Below are positions 7,446 to 14,871 of a stretch of DNA of 20,226 nucleotides, one piece after another. Source of the stretch: Oscillospiraceae bacterium (GTDB lineage: Bacteria; Bacillota; Clostridia; Oscillospirales; Oscillospiraceae); the NCBI GenBank assembly GCA_031264545.1, contig JAISDV010000089.1, positions 1-20,226 on the forward strand. Reading direction: 5' to 3'. The position numbers and the translations under genes were made by a program. How positions within the stretch are numbered: the first letter of the stretch is position 1; the number at the start of each line of letters is the position of its first letter. The notes beneath the pieces are model-generated. The model was not told the origin of the DNA, did no database searches, and saw nothing but the letters and a program-made list of their open reading frames with translations.

Positions 7446-8114
7446 ATGCGGGGCAGGCTCATTGTGCTGGAAGGCATAGACGGAAGCGGAAAATCGACGC
7501 AGTTCAGGCTTCTGGCGGAGCGGCTCGAAAAGGACGGCGCAAGCTTTCGTAAAATCGTTTTTCCCCGCTATGACAACGGCTCTTCCGCTCTGCTGAGGGC
7601 CTATCTTTCCGGAGAATTCGGTAAGGACCCCTCGGATGTGAGCGCTTACGCCGCGTCGACCTTCTTCTTCGTCGACCGCTTCGCGTCGTTTAAGACCGAC
7701 TGGGGCGATTTCTACAAAGGCGGCGGCACGGTCATCTGTGACCGTTACACGACCTCAAACGCCATCCATCAGGGGGCAAAGCTTCCGGAGAGCGCGCTTC
7801 CCGCCTTTCTCGGCTGGCTTTATGATTTTGAATTCCGCTTGATGGAACTTCCGGAGCCGGATCTCGTCTTATATATGGATGTTGACCTTGAAACCAGCCT
7901 GCGTCAGATGCAGTTGCGCCGGGATGCCTCCGGAACGGCGGGCGACATCCACGAAACGCACGCGGATTACCTCGCCGCCTGTCTGCGGGCGGGGAACGAA
8001 GCCGCGGCGCGCCTCGGCTGGAGCAGGGTGCGCTGTATGGAGAACGGCGCCGTGCGCGGCGTTTTGGCCATACATGAGGACATCTACCGCACCGTGAAAG
8101 GAGCTTTGCAGTAA
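7446..8114 (+). CDS. tmk: Thymidylate kinase (dTMP kinase)
   Basis: Phosphorylates dTMP to dTDP for DNA synthesis. The open frame begins earlier, but GGAGGG at 7433-7438 with a 7-nt spacer fixes the ATG at 7446, giving 222 residues. Visible motifs: P-loop GIDGSGKST (10-18), the DRY motif with TTSNAIHQG (99-110) where dTMP binds, and a LID-like region with RRD and GDIHETHADYL (158-175). The sequence departs somewhat from the short classical Tmk, especially in the FPRYDNGSSALLRAYLSGEF segment, but that segment is typical of clostridial members. Its stop codon overlaps the next ATG by one base (TAATG), so translation is probably coupled. Confidence 0.9.
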   Translation: MRGRLIVLEGIDGSGKSTQFRLLAERLEKDGASFRKIVFPRYDNGSSALLRAYLSGEFGKDPSDVSAYAASTFFFVDRFASFKTDWGDFYKGGGTVICDRYTTSNAIHQGAKLPESALPAFLGWLYDFEFRLMELPEPDLVLYMDVDLETSLRQMQLRRDASGTAGDIHETHADYLAACLRAGNEAAARLGWSRVRCMENGAVRGVLAIHEDIYRTVKGALQ

Positions 8115-8656
8115 TGGTCTATATCATACTCGGAGAGGGCTTTGAGGAAATCGAGGCCGTGGCCCCCTGCGACATTCTGCGCCGCGGCGGCGTCGAGGTC
8201 AGGCTTGCCGCCGTCGGCGGCGGAAAAGCGGTCAAAGGCGCGCACGGCATTGCGCTTGCGGCGGATATTTCCGCCGCGGACATCGTCCCCGCAAAGGGCG
8301 ATATGCTTATCATTCCCGGCGGCATGGACGGGGTCCGTACTATAAAGGCCGACGAGGACGCGCGGCAGCTGATCGGACGCGCGGCGCGCGAGGGCGCCCG
8401 GCTCTCAGCCATCTGCGCGGGCCCGGCCGTCCTTGCCGCCCTGGGGCTGACGCGGGGCAGGCACATCACCTGCTATCCGGGCACGGAAGGCCTTATGGAC
8501 GGCGCCGTCTGCCAGACGGACAGCGCCGTCGTCTCGGACGGCGAGCTGACAACGGGCCGGGCGCCCGGCGCGGCCATCGACTTCGGCCTTGCGCTTCTCG
8601 CGCGTTTAAAGGGCGGAGCGGCCGCGGATGAAGTGAAAAAAGACCTGGTGTACTGA
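8114..8656 (+). CDS. DJ-1/PfpI family protein
   Basis: A 180-residue, single-domain DJ-1/ThiJ/PfpI protein. GFEEIEAV (9-16) carries Glu14, and the nucleophile elbow AICAGPAVLAALGL holds Cys101, the two residues that form the oxidation-sensitive site in DJ-1 (Glu18/Cys106 in human numbering). The C-terminus has TTGRAPGAAIDFGL, typical of the family. Reported activities include glyoxalase and deglycase-type functions; none can be assigned here. It starts in TAATG with the end of tmk and is followed 3 bp later by the cyclo-ligase gene, so it is well inside the operon. Close relatives are often annotated as 4-methyl-5(beta-hydroxyethyl)-thiazole monophosphate synthesis proteins, an old misannotation. 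Confidence 0.92.
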   Translation: MVYIILGEGFEEIEAVAPCDILRRGGVEVRLAAVGGGKAVKGAHGIALAADISAADIVPAKGDMLIIPGGMDGVRTIKADEDARQLIGRAAREGARLSAICAGPAVLAALGLTRGRHITCYPGTEGLMDGAVCQTDSAVVSDGELTTGRAPGAAIDFGLALLARLKGGAAADEVKKDLVY

Positions 8657-8659
8657 GCC

Positions 8660-9220
8660 TTGGACAAAGCGGAGCTCAGGAAAATCGTCAAAGCGCGCGC
8701 TGCCGCGCTCGACGGCGGCTATATCGCGGAGAGTGACGCGGGAATCCTCAGAAATCTCGTCTCTCTGCCGGAATTTATCGCCGCGCGCCGCGTTTTCACC
8801 TATATCAGCACCGGCAACGAGCCGGATACGCGCGCGCTGATCGCCCTGTGCGCCAGATCGGGAAAAACCGTCGCCGTGCCCGCGGCGCATCCCGGCGGCA
8901 AAATGGCCTTCGCCCCGCTTGACCGGCCGCCGGAGGCGCTGGAAGCCGGAGCTTTCGGTATTCCCGCGCCGCCGTCCGGCCTGCGGGCGCTTTCGCCCAA
9001 AGCGGACGACCTGATGCTCGTTCCCGCGCTCTGCTTTGACGAGACCGCCTTTCGTCTCGGGCGGGGCGGCGGATATTATGACAGATACCTTGCCGCAAGC
9101 CCTGTCTTCTCCGTCGGGCTTTGCCGCGAAAGGCTCGTCATACAGGCTGTGCCGAGAGACGCCTGGGACCGGCCCGTGGCCTGTCTCGTCACGGAAAAAA
9201 GGATTGCGAGGCCGGAATAG
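8660..9220 (+). CDS. 5-formyltetrahydrofolate cyclo-ligase
   Basis: Converts 5-formyl-THF with ATP to 5,10-methenyl-THF, returning stored folate to the one-carbon pool. The 186-residue protein has the normal length, the basic N-terminal helix MDKAELRKIVKAR, FTYISTGNEPDT (46-57), the linker FGIPAPPSG (99-107) and the ATP-binding signature RLGRGGGYYDRYL (132-144). It starts with TTG at 8660, 3 nt after the DJ-1 gene; no good ribosome site is visible, so translation is probably coupled. Last gene of the operon; the nearest plausible terminator is a weak inverted repeat at 9225-9258. One-carbon metabolism and dTMP phosphorylation in one operon make functional sense. Confidence 0.93.
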   Translation: MDKAELRKIVKARAAALDGGYIAESDAGILRNLVSLPEFIAARRVFTYISTGNEPDTRALIALCARSGKTVAVPAAHPGGKMAFAPLDRPPEALEAGAFGIPAPPSGLRALSPKADDLMLVPALCFDETAFRLGRGGGYYDRYLAASPVFSVGLCRERLVIQAVPRDAWDRPVACLVTEKRIARPE

Positions 9221-9224
9221 GCCC

Positions 9225-9258
9225 CGCAAATAAAAAGAAAGACTATATCGTATTTGCG
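9225..9258. repeat. Inverted repeat between convergent genes, weak terminator candidate
   Basis: CGCAAATA (9225-9232) pairs with TATTTGCG (9251-9258), an 8-bp stem with an 18-nt loop. It lies between the plus-strand operon and the small minus-strand gene. No clear T-run follows on either strand. Confidence 0.35.
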
Positions 9259-9272
9259 CCGAGCGCACAGGC

Positions 9273-9386
9273 TCAGCAGCAGCGATTATCGCCGCTGCGA
9301 TGATCGCTGCAGCCTCCGCCGCAGCTGGCAATGAGGATAACGACGATGATAATCCAGAGGCAGCTGTTATTTCCGAATCCAAACAT
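9273..9386 (-). CDS. Small Cys-rich hydrophobic peptide, 37 residues, function unknown
   Basis: On the minus strand an ATG at 9386 opens a 37-codon frame ending in TGA at 9273. AAAGGG lies about 9 nt upstream of the ATG, a convincing ribosome site. The peptide starts MFGFGNNSCLW, continues with a hydrophobic stretch IIIVVILIA (residues 12-20) and ends in a Cys/Gly/polar tail with CGGGC and a terminal CC; it has five cysteines. This layout (short aromatic/Gly N-terminus, one membrane segment, Cys-rich tail) resembles short membrane peptides seen in Clostridia and, more loosely, YjcZ-type sporulation peptides. I do not recognise a defined family. It lies opposite in direction to both neighbours, so it has its own transcript if expressed. 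Confidence 0.6.
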   Translation of the reverse strand: MFGFGNNSCLWIIIVVILIASCGGGCSDHRSGDNRCC

Positions 9387-9463
9387 TTGTTTTATCCCTT
9401 TCTCCGCACACGACTATCTTTGCTGCCACTCTGCGCGGTGAGTAGGCCGTAAGTTCAGGACAT

Positions 9464-9496
9464 TAAGGCTCGAGGTTCAGCCTTCGAGCAGCCTTA
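9464..9496. repeat. Hairpin upstream of mltG
   Basis: TAAGGCT (9464-9470) pairs with AGCCTTA (9490-9496), and the inner CGAGG/CCTTCG extends the stem with bulges around the loop TTCAG. It could be a leader structure of mltG or the end of a transcript; no T-run follows. The 184 bp between 9387 and 9570 hold no other gene that I can support and no promoter with a convincing -35. Confidence 0.4.
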
Positions 9497-9570
9497 CGCC
9501 CCATAATATGCCTCTCTTCAAAAAGCGGTTACAGCAGCCGCGTTATTCCGGAATGATTAAGGAGTCTACG

Positions 9571-10782
9571 ATGTCTGACAAGAGCTATAAGGACGATCGG
9601 CAGCCGGCCGGCGGCGACGGCTATGAGGCCGACGATTATTACGATTACAAAGCCAACGCCCCGATCAGCAAAAGGCGCGACCACAAAACCGGCTGTCTCG
9701 GCGGAATGATGTATTTCGTTTTTATCGTCAGCGTCAGCGTTATCCTCGCCTGCCTCGGCTGGATGGCCGCAAGCGACGTGCTCGCCCTCAATAAGGAGCC
9801 GGTCACCGTGGACGTCACCCTGCCCGAAGAAATTTTCACCGGCCGGCAGGTCGAGATGAAGGACGAGGACGGGAACGTCACCGGCACCAAAACCGTCAAT
9901 GTCGCGAATATCGGCAAGGTCGCGTCGATTCTCAAGGACGCGGGGATCATCGAATACAAGTCGCTTTTCGTTCTCTACTCCGGCGTCTCGGACGCCGATG
10001 AAAAGATAGATCCCGGCACCTATACCCTCAGCACGGAATACGACTACCGCGCGATCGTCAAAAAGATGCAGTTCGGCAGCGATTCGCAGGTCCGCACTAT
10101 GGTGACCTTCCCCGAGGGCTTCACAATGAAGCAGATATTCGAGCGGCTCGAGGAAAACAAGATCTGCAAGGTCGAGGATCTGATGAACTGCGCCGCGACG
10201 GTCGAATTCAGCTACAAATTCCTCGAGGACATTCCGCTCGGCGACGCGGCGCGGCTCGAGGGCTTCCTCTTCCCCGACACCTACGAATTCTATCAGGGCA
10301 TGACGCCCGAGGCCGCGATCGGCACCTTCCTGCAAATCTTCCACTACAAGCTCACCGCCGAGATGTGGGAGCTTGCCGGCGCGAAAGGGCTCTCCATGCG
10401 CGACGTGGTGAACATAGCGTCGATGATCGAAAAGGAAGCGGCAAACGACGAGGAGCGTCCTGTCATCGCCGGCATCATCTATAACCGTCTCAATGCGAAT
10501 ATGATGCTCGGCATCGACGCGACCATACTTTATATCCTGCCCGAACACAAGGAGCAGCTGACGAGCGAGGATTTCGCCATCGACAGCCCCTATAACACCC
10601 GAAAATATCCGGGGCTTCCGCCCACGCCGATCGCAAGCCCGGGCATCGCGTCCATCATGGCGGCGCTCAAACCGGCGGCGACGAATTATTACTACTACGC
10701 GCTGGATGCCGCGGCGGGCACGCACAGGTTCTTCACAAACAAAGGCGAGTTCGACGCCTTCACGGCGACGCAGAGCTATTGA
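9571..10782 (+). CDS. mltG: Endolytic murein transglycosylase MltG (YceG-like)
   Basis: MltG cleaves nascent peptidoglycan strands at the membrane and is thought to set glycan length. The start is ATG 9571: AAGGAG at 9559-9564 lies 6 nt upstream, while earlier in-frame ATGs at 9508 and 9553 have no ribosome site. The 403-residue protein has an acidic, Tyr-rich cytoplasmic N-terminus (1-40), one membrane helix (about 46-66), a LysM-like region (about 105-185) and the YceG domain. Catalytic Glu287 sits in ASMIEKEA, matching E. coli Glu218, and the C-terminal GLPPTPIASPGIASIMAAL segment is intact. It is followed after 30 bp by a U32 gene, as in part of the Bacillus yrrL-yrrO cluster. Confidence 0.94.
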   Translation: MSDKSYKDDRQPAGGDGYEADDYYDYKANAPISKRRDHKTGCLGGMMYFVFIVSVSVILACLGWMAASDVLALNKEPVTVDVTLPEEIFTGRQVEMKDEDGNVTGTKTVNVANIGKVASILKDAGIIEYKSLFVLYSGVSDADEKIDPGTYTLSTEYDYRAIVKKMQFGSDSQVRTMVTFPEGFTMKQIFERLEENKICKVEDLMNCAATVEFSYKFLEDIPLGDAARLEGFLFPDTYEFYQGMTPEAAIGTFLQIFHYKLTAEMWELAGAKGLSMRDVVNIASMIEKEAANDEERPVIAGIIYNRLNANMMLGIDATILYILPEHKEQLTSEDFAIDSPYNTRKYPGLPPTPIASPGIASIMAALKPAATNYYYYALDAAAGTHRFFTNKGEFDAFTATQSY

Positions 10783-10812
10783 CGAAACGGACCCTGAATA
10801 CCGGAGGACGAT

Positions 10813-12027
10813 TTGAAAAAACTGGAGCTTCTGGCTCCGGCCGGTGACATGGAGCGCCTGCGAATGGCGCTCCATTACGGCGCGGACGCCGTCTATCTCG
10901 CGGGAACGGAATTCGGTATGCGCGCCTCGGCCGGAAACTTTGACGAGAGCGGCCTGCGCGAGGCCGTGCGCCTGTGCCATGAAAAGGGCGCGGCCGTGCA
11001 CGTGGCCTGCAACACCCTGCCGCGTGAGGACGAGCTTTCCCGCCTCCCCGCCTACCTCGGGCTGCTCGGCGATATCGGCGCGGACGCGCTGATCGTCGCC
11101 GACCTCGGCGTGCTCGCCCTGGCAAAAAAATACGCGCCGGGCACGGCGCTTCACGTCAGCACCCAGCTTGGCGTCGTCAACAGCGAAGCCTGCAAGGCGC
11201 TTTTCGATATGGGCGTTTCCCGCGCGGTACTCGCGCGCGAGCTGAGTCTCGATGAAATCCGAAGGATACGCAAAAACGCGCCGCCGGCGCTGGCGCTCGA
11301 GGCCTTTGTCCACGGGGCGATGTGCGTTTCTTTTTCAGGCCGCTGCCTCCTGAGCAACTATCTGGCCGGGCGGGACGCCAACCGCGGCGACTGTGCCCAG
11401 CCCTGCCGCTGGAAATACCATCTGGTCGAGGAAAAACGCCCCGGTGAGTATCTGGAGATCAGCGAGGACGGGGGAAGCTTCATCCTCAACAGCAGCGATC
11501 TGTGCATGATTGCGCATCTGCCGGAGCTGATAGACGCGGGCGTCACGAGCTTTAAGCTCGAAGGCCGTATGAAATCCGCCTATTACACGGCGGTGGTGAC
11601 GAACGCGTACAGGCACGCGCTCGACGCGGCGCGCGCGGACCGGCCGCTTGAACAGGTCTGGATCGACGAGGTCGGGAAGATCCGCCACCGGAAATACACG
11701 ACCGGCTTTTATTTCGGCCAGCCGGGGCAGAACACTTCCGCCGCCGGCATTTATTTTTCCTCGGCGGACGTCTGCGCGGTCGTTGAAAGCTGCGACGGCG
11801 AGGGAAACGCGCTGCTCACCCAGCGCAACAAGTTCTCGGAGTGCGACGCGGTCGAGCTGCTGACCAACGACGGCGAGCCCCTCTCTTTCACAGCCGGCGC
11901 TCTGCGGGACGGCGAAAACCGGCCAATCAGCGCGGCGCCGCACCCCCTGATGCCGGTCCGGATGCGCCTGCCCCGTACCTGCGCGCCGCTTTCACTCCTG
12001 AGAAAATCCAGAACAGACGCGCCATAG
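10813..12027 (+). CDS. Peptidase U32 family protein (TrhP/RlhA-like)
   Basis: The 404-residue protein starts at TTG 10813, with GGAGG (10803-10807) 5 nt upstream. It begins LELLAPAGDMERLRMALHYGADAVYLAG, the classic U32 opening, and carries the family signature EAFVHGAMCVSFSGRC. Four cysteines, 171, 178, 194 and 198, fit the iron-sulfur site of the subgroup that takes part in prephenate-dependent hydroxylation of tRNA U34 (TrhP) or 23S rRNA (RlhA). FKLEGRMKSAYYTAVVTNAYRHALD follows. True protease activity is doubtful for this subgroup. It is 30 bp after mltG. In B. subtilis mltG (yrrL) is followed by yrrM and two U32 genes, yrrN and yrrO (trhP1/trhP2); here only one U32 gene is present and no methyltransferase. 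Convergent with the next gene, and I saw no T-rich terminator in between. Confidence 0.92.
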   Translation: MKKLELLAPAGDMERLRMALHYGADAVYLAGTEFGMRASAGNFDESGLREAVRLCHEKGAAVHVACNTLPREDELSRLPAYLGLLGDIGADALIVADLGVLALAKKYAPGTALHVSTQLGVVNSEACKALFDMGVSRAVLARELSLDEIRRIRKNAPPALALEAFVHGAMCVSFSGRCLLSNYLAGRDANRGDCAQPCRWKYHLVEEKRPGEYLEISEDGGSFILNSSDLCMIAHLPELIDAGVTSFKLEGRMKSAYYTAVVTNAYRHALDAARADRPLEQVWIDEVGKIRHRKYTTGFYFGQPGQNTSAAGIYFSSADVCAVVESCDGEGNALLTQRNKFSECDAVELLTNDGEPLSFTAGALRDGENRPISAAPHPLMPVRMRLPRTCAPLSLLRKSRTDAP

Positions 12028-12091
12028 AAAGCAATAAGCTTGTCCGGTCTTTCCCGGGCCGGGCATCCGGCGGCCGGGCGACCGCCGCGGA

Positions 12092-13282
12092 CTATCTGTC
12101 CTCCGCGCTTTTGCTGTATTCGGCGAACTGCCGCGCGACCCGCGGCGACCGCCCGCCGCGCTCGAGGGCGTATCTCTCCGCGCGCATATCGAGGTCTTCC
12201 AGGTCTCTCAGCCCGTATTGCAGGGCAAGCGCATGCACGATCTCGAGATACTGCGCCCTGTCCGGCTTTGAGAAATTTACGGACAGCCCGAAGCGCTCCG
12301 AAAGGGCGGTCTGCTCCTGTATCGTCTCGTTCCGGTGGATGTCGTCCCCGTCCCGGTCGGAGAATCTCTCGTTTATCAGGTGCCGCCTGTTGCTCGTGGC
12401 ATAAATGACGACGTTTGGCGCCTTGGCCGAAACCGTCCCCTCGAGAATGGCCTTGAGCACATCCACCTCCCCGCTGTATCCGGTATAGGACAGGTCGTCG
12501 ATAAACAGGATAAATCTGAGCGGGTTGAGAAACAGGCCCTCGATAAGCGCCGGAATTTCCAGCATCTGCGCCTTTCTGATTTCGATAAGCCGCAGCCCCC
12601 GGTGCGCAAATTCATTCACGACCGCCTTGACCGTGGCGGACTTCCCGGTTCCGGCGTCTCCGTAAAGCAGGACGTTCGCCGCGGGCTTCCCTTCCAGCAG
12701 CGCCAGCGTGTTTTCAACGACGGCCTGCCTCTGCCTTTCGTAGCCCTTCAGGCCGGAAAGCCTGATCCGGTCGGGAAAGCCGACGGGGACCAGCGCTTTC
12801 CCGGACAGGGAAAACACCTGATGTTTCGCAAAGACGCCGTAGCCCGCCGTCGGAATATCGGCAAGCAGCCGCCTGTAGGCGCCCAGGAAATCCGCCGGGC
12901 TGTTCTCCCAGTCCGGGAGAAAACGCGCGCGGCCGGCCGCGCGCCTGACCGCGCGCGCGCTCAACTGAGACACTTCCTCGAGAAGCCTCAGCTCGCTGAC
13001 AAGGCAGCGCTCGAGCGCCGGTCCCGGCGTTTCGCCCCGGGCGCTTTTCAGCAGGTAGGGGTTCGTGTCGGCGGCGACCCTGTTCCAAATGAATTCGGTG
13101 AGGTTGCCCCCCTCGCAAAACAGCTCGGCCGCAAAGGCCGCGTAGTCCGCCATTTTTTCGGCCGGACGCTTATGCGCCTGGGAGAGCAGAACGGCAAGCC
13201 CGCGCAGTGCGCCGTCCCGAAGAAGCCCGCGAAACAGCACGAGCGCACCGAGCCTGCGGCTCAATTCCTTCAATCGGTCCAT
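12092..13282 (-). CDS. DUF815-family AAA+ ATPase
   Basis: A 396-residue P-loop ATPase of the DUF815 family, common in Clostridia and also found in proteobacteria; its cellular role is not established. The N-terminal about 165 residues are poorly conserved and rich in Leu/Ala/Arg. The ATPase core shows RLSGLKGYERQR (174-185), Walker A GDAGTGKSA (208-216), Walker B ILFIDDLSY (258-266) and a sensor-like ATSNRRHLINERF around residue 300, followed by RNETIQEQTALSERFGL. AAAGGA precedes the ATG. The end RSPRVARQFAEYSKSAEDR is typical. It stands alone on minus, downstream of the NlpC/P60 gene and separated from it by a terminator-like hairpin. Confidence 0.9.
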   Translation of the reverse strand: MDRLKELSRRLGALVLFRGLLRDGALRGLAVLLSQAHKRPAEKMADYAAFAAELFCEGGNLTEFIWNRVAADTNPYLLKSARGETPGPALERCLVSELRLLEEVSQLSARAVRRAAGRARFLPDWENSPADFLGAYRRLLADIPTAGYGVFAKHQVFSLSGKALVPVGFPDRIRLSGLKGYERQRQAVVENTLALLEGKPAANVLLYGDAGTGKSATVKAVVNEFAHRGLRLIEIRKAQMLEIPALIEGLFLNPLRFILFIDDLSYTGYSGEVDVLKAILEGTVSAKAPNVVIYATSNRRHLINERFSDRDGDDIHRNETIQEQTALSERFGLSVNFSKPDRAQYLEIVHALALQYGLRDLEDLDMRAERYALERGGRSPRVARQFAEYSKSAEDR

Positions 13283-13363
13283 TTAAGCTTCCTTTCGTTT
13301 CCCGCGGATTCGGGCGGGCAAGGCCCCTGCCCGGACGGTTTTCCCCGCTGTGAATACAGGTTC

Positions 13364-13404
13364 TAAGGGGACAAAGGCGCACATTGGCCGCCCTTGTCCC
13401 CTTA
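13364..13404. repeat. Long inverted repeat upstream of the DUF815 gene
   Basis: TAAGGGGACAA (13364-13374) pairs perfectly with TTGTCCCCTTA (13394-13404); after one mismatch GGCG (13376-13379) pairs with CGCC (13389-13392), giving a stem of up to 16 positions. It lies between the NlpC/P60 gene and the DUF815 gene, both on minus. On the plus strand TTTTGA follows shortly after; on minus there is no T-run. Confidence 0.5.
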
Positions 13405-13411
13405 TTTTGAT

Positions 13412-13438
13412 AAAACCGGAGCGGCCGGGCCCTTCCGG
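13412..13438 (-). terminator. Probable terminator of the NlpC/P60 gene
   Basis: On the minus strand, directly after the stop codon, CCGGA and TCCGG (13434-13438 and 13416-13420) enclose a very GC-rich stretch and are followed by TTTT. The stem is short but the position is right. Confidence 0.5.
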
Positions 13439-14677
13439 CTAAGAAATGATCCGCCTCGCGCCCCAATAGTGGTTGGTATAATAGGTGTCGGATAGATTCG
13501 AAATTTTTACAACGTCGCCGGTATGGGGCGCGTGGATGAACTGGCCGCTGCCCACATAAATGCCCGTGTGGCCGATATAGCTTCCGTCCGTCGAGGTGAA
13601 GAGGATAATATCCCCCGGCTGGAGGGCGGTCGACGAGACCGCCGTGCCGTTATACGCCAGGCCCGCCGCCGTTCTGTTGAGCGTGTAGCCATAGTGCCTG
13701 TAGCAGTAATAAACGAGACCGGAGCAGTCAAAGCCCGAGGGAGAGGTTCCGCCGTAAACGTATTGGACGCCGAGGAAGCTTTGCGCGTAGGCCACAACAT
13801 CCTGCCCCGTGCCCGTTCCTCCGGACGCGTCGCCGTACCAAACGCCGCCGCTGCCCGACGCGGCGTCGTTTGCCGCCCGCTGTTCCGCCTGTATGCGCGC
13901 AAGCTCCGCCAGCTTGTCCTGCATATCGCTGATCTGTCCGCCAAGCGCAGACTGCAGCGTGTTGACGGCCTCGAGCTGGCTCTGATAGCCGTCGGAATCC
14001 GTTTCCAGCGTCAGAAGAACGGCCGTGACCTCCTCCTGCTGGGTCAGCAGGTCCGCCTGCTTCCGCTGGTATTCCTCAAAAACGGCTTCCTGCTCCGCCA
14101 TTCGGATTTCCATATCGGTCTTGGCGGCCTCGACCCTGGCCTGAGCCGCCTGAACGGCGTCGATCAGGTCGTTATCGTATTTGGCGATCGACCTGACGCA
14201 GTCGACGCGGCCGAGGAGATCTTCAAAGCTGCTGGCGCCCAGCAGTATTGATATGTAAGAGTAGCCGCCGCTTTCCTCCATGGCCCGCACGCGGGCCTTG
14301 TAGTGCTTGAGCAGCTCCTGCTCCTCCCGCCTCCTGGCGTTGAGGTCGTTTTCCAATTCCGCTATCGTATTCGTATAGATCGCGATCTGCTCCGAGAGGT
14401 TCTCGAGCTCCGAATTGGTCAGCGTGAGCTGCTGGGCCAAAAGCTCCAGCTGCTCCGTCTGGGAGGCGATCCCGTCGTTCAGCGCGTTTGCCTGAGCCTG
14501 AATACCGGCCTTTTGCGCCGCAAGCTCCTGCTGCTGGCGTTTGAGCGCATCCAGCTCCGCCTGGCTGACGGCCTGAACAGGCGTACCGAAGACGGCAAAA
14601 CCCAGGCTGAGCGCCGTAAGGATGGCAAGCAGCCAAGCAAGCAGCGGTTTTTTCTTTTTCATCAAATCAGAAAACAT
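13439..14677 (-). CDS. Secreted NlpC/P60 peptidoglycan hydrolase with N-terminal coiled coil (PcsB-like)
   Basis: The start is ATG 14677, directly behind AGGGAGG; the open frame extends further upstream but into the promoter. The 412-residue protein has a signal peptide (KKKK at 7-10, hydrophobic 11-30, cleavage near VQA at 34-36). A long coiled coil of the PcsB/CwlO kind spans about 38-272, interrupted by the conserved GGYSYISILLGASSFEDLLGRVD segment (residues 137-159, here described by its ends GGYSYI and LGRVD). A Gly/Ser linker (273-292) leads to the NlpC/P60 domain (about 293-412). Its catalytic triad is visible: Cys318 in GFDCSG, His370 in IGHTGIYVG and His382 in FIHAPHTG. Such enzymes cut D-gamma-glutamyl-meso-DAP or related peptide links and often depend on FtsEX for activation; no FtsEX genes are here. 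Confidence 0.94.
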   Translation of the reverse strand: MFSDLMKKKKPLLAWLLAILTALSLGFAVFGTPVQAVSQAELDALKRQQQELAAQKAGIQAQANALNDGIASQTEQLELLAQQLTLTNSELENLSEQIAIYTNTIAELENDLNARRREEQELLKHYKARVRAMEESGGYSYISILLGASSFEDLLGRVDCVRSIAKYDNDLIDAVQAAQARVEAAKTDMEIRMAEQEAVFEEYQRKQADLLTQQEEVTAVLLTLETDSDGYQSQLEAVNTLQSALGGQISDMQDKLAELARIQAEQRAANDAASGSGGVWYGDASGGTGTGQDVVAYAQSFLGVQYVYGGTSPSGFDCSGLVYYCYRHYGYTLNRTAAGLAYNGTAVSSTALQPGDIILFTSTDGSYIGHTGIYVGSGQFIHAPHTGDVVKISNLSDTYYTNHYWGARRIIS

Positions 14678-14690
14678 GCCGCCCCTCCCT

Positions 14691-14710
14691 AAATTATTAC
14701 AAATTATTAC
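14691..14710. repeat. Tandem 10-bp repeat in the NlpC/P60 leader
   Basis: AAATTATTAC occurs twice in direct tandem (14691-14700 and 14701-14710), between the -10 box and the ribosome site of the NlpC/P60 gene. It could be a direct-repeat binding site for a response regulator, or an AU-rich leader; neither can be shown from one copy. Confidence 0.55.
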
Positions 14711-14714
14711 AGAT

Positions 14715-14743
14715 ATTATAACGCATTTCGAACCATTATGCAA
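14715..14743 (-). promoter_or_regulatory. Sigma-A promoter of the NlpC/P60 gene
   Basis: On minus: TTGCAT (14738-14743), 17-bp spacer, TATAAT (14715-14720). The -10 is consensus and the -35 weak, which often goes with activator control. Confidence 0.6.
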
Positions 14744-14804
14744 GACGGCGGCGCAAAATTTCTTTTTTGCTCACCCCGGAACCGCGGCGGAAGGTATCAG
14801 GAAT

Positions 14805-14832
14805 GCGGTGAGGCGGCTTAGCGCCTCACCGC
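14805..14832. repeat. GC-rich hairpin downstream of the feo operon
   Basis: GCGGTGAGGCG (14805-14815) pairs perfectly with CGCCTCACCGC (14822-14832), 11 bp with a 6-nt loop. No T-run follows on either strand. It is the second of two strong hairpins after the last gene of the operon. Confidence 0.6.
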
Positions 14833-14871
14833 CGATTGGGCGCATATGATACGGGGTATGCCGAAGCTTAC

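Noticed and set aside
8606..9382. 258-codon open frame on minus across the folate cyclo-ligase gene
   Set aside because: Shadow of the cyclo-ligase; also overlaps the better supported small Cys-rich peptide in another frame.
9420..9500. Folded stretch before mltG as a possible tRNA or riboswitch
   Set aside because: No acceptor stem, CCA or conserved loop pattern of a tRNA, and no riboswitch core I recognise; described only as a hairpin.
9529..11313. 594-codon open frame on minus across mltG and the U32 gene
   Set aside because: Antisense to two well-recognised genes, spans the gap between them and shows no domain.
12335..13366. 343-codon open frame on plus across the DUF815 gene
   Set aside because: Antisense to an ATPase with Walker A and B motifs; no domain or ribosome site.
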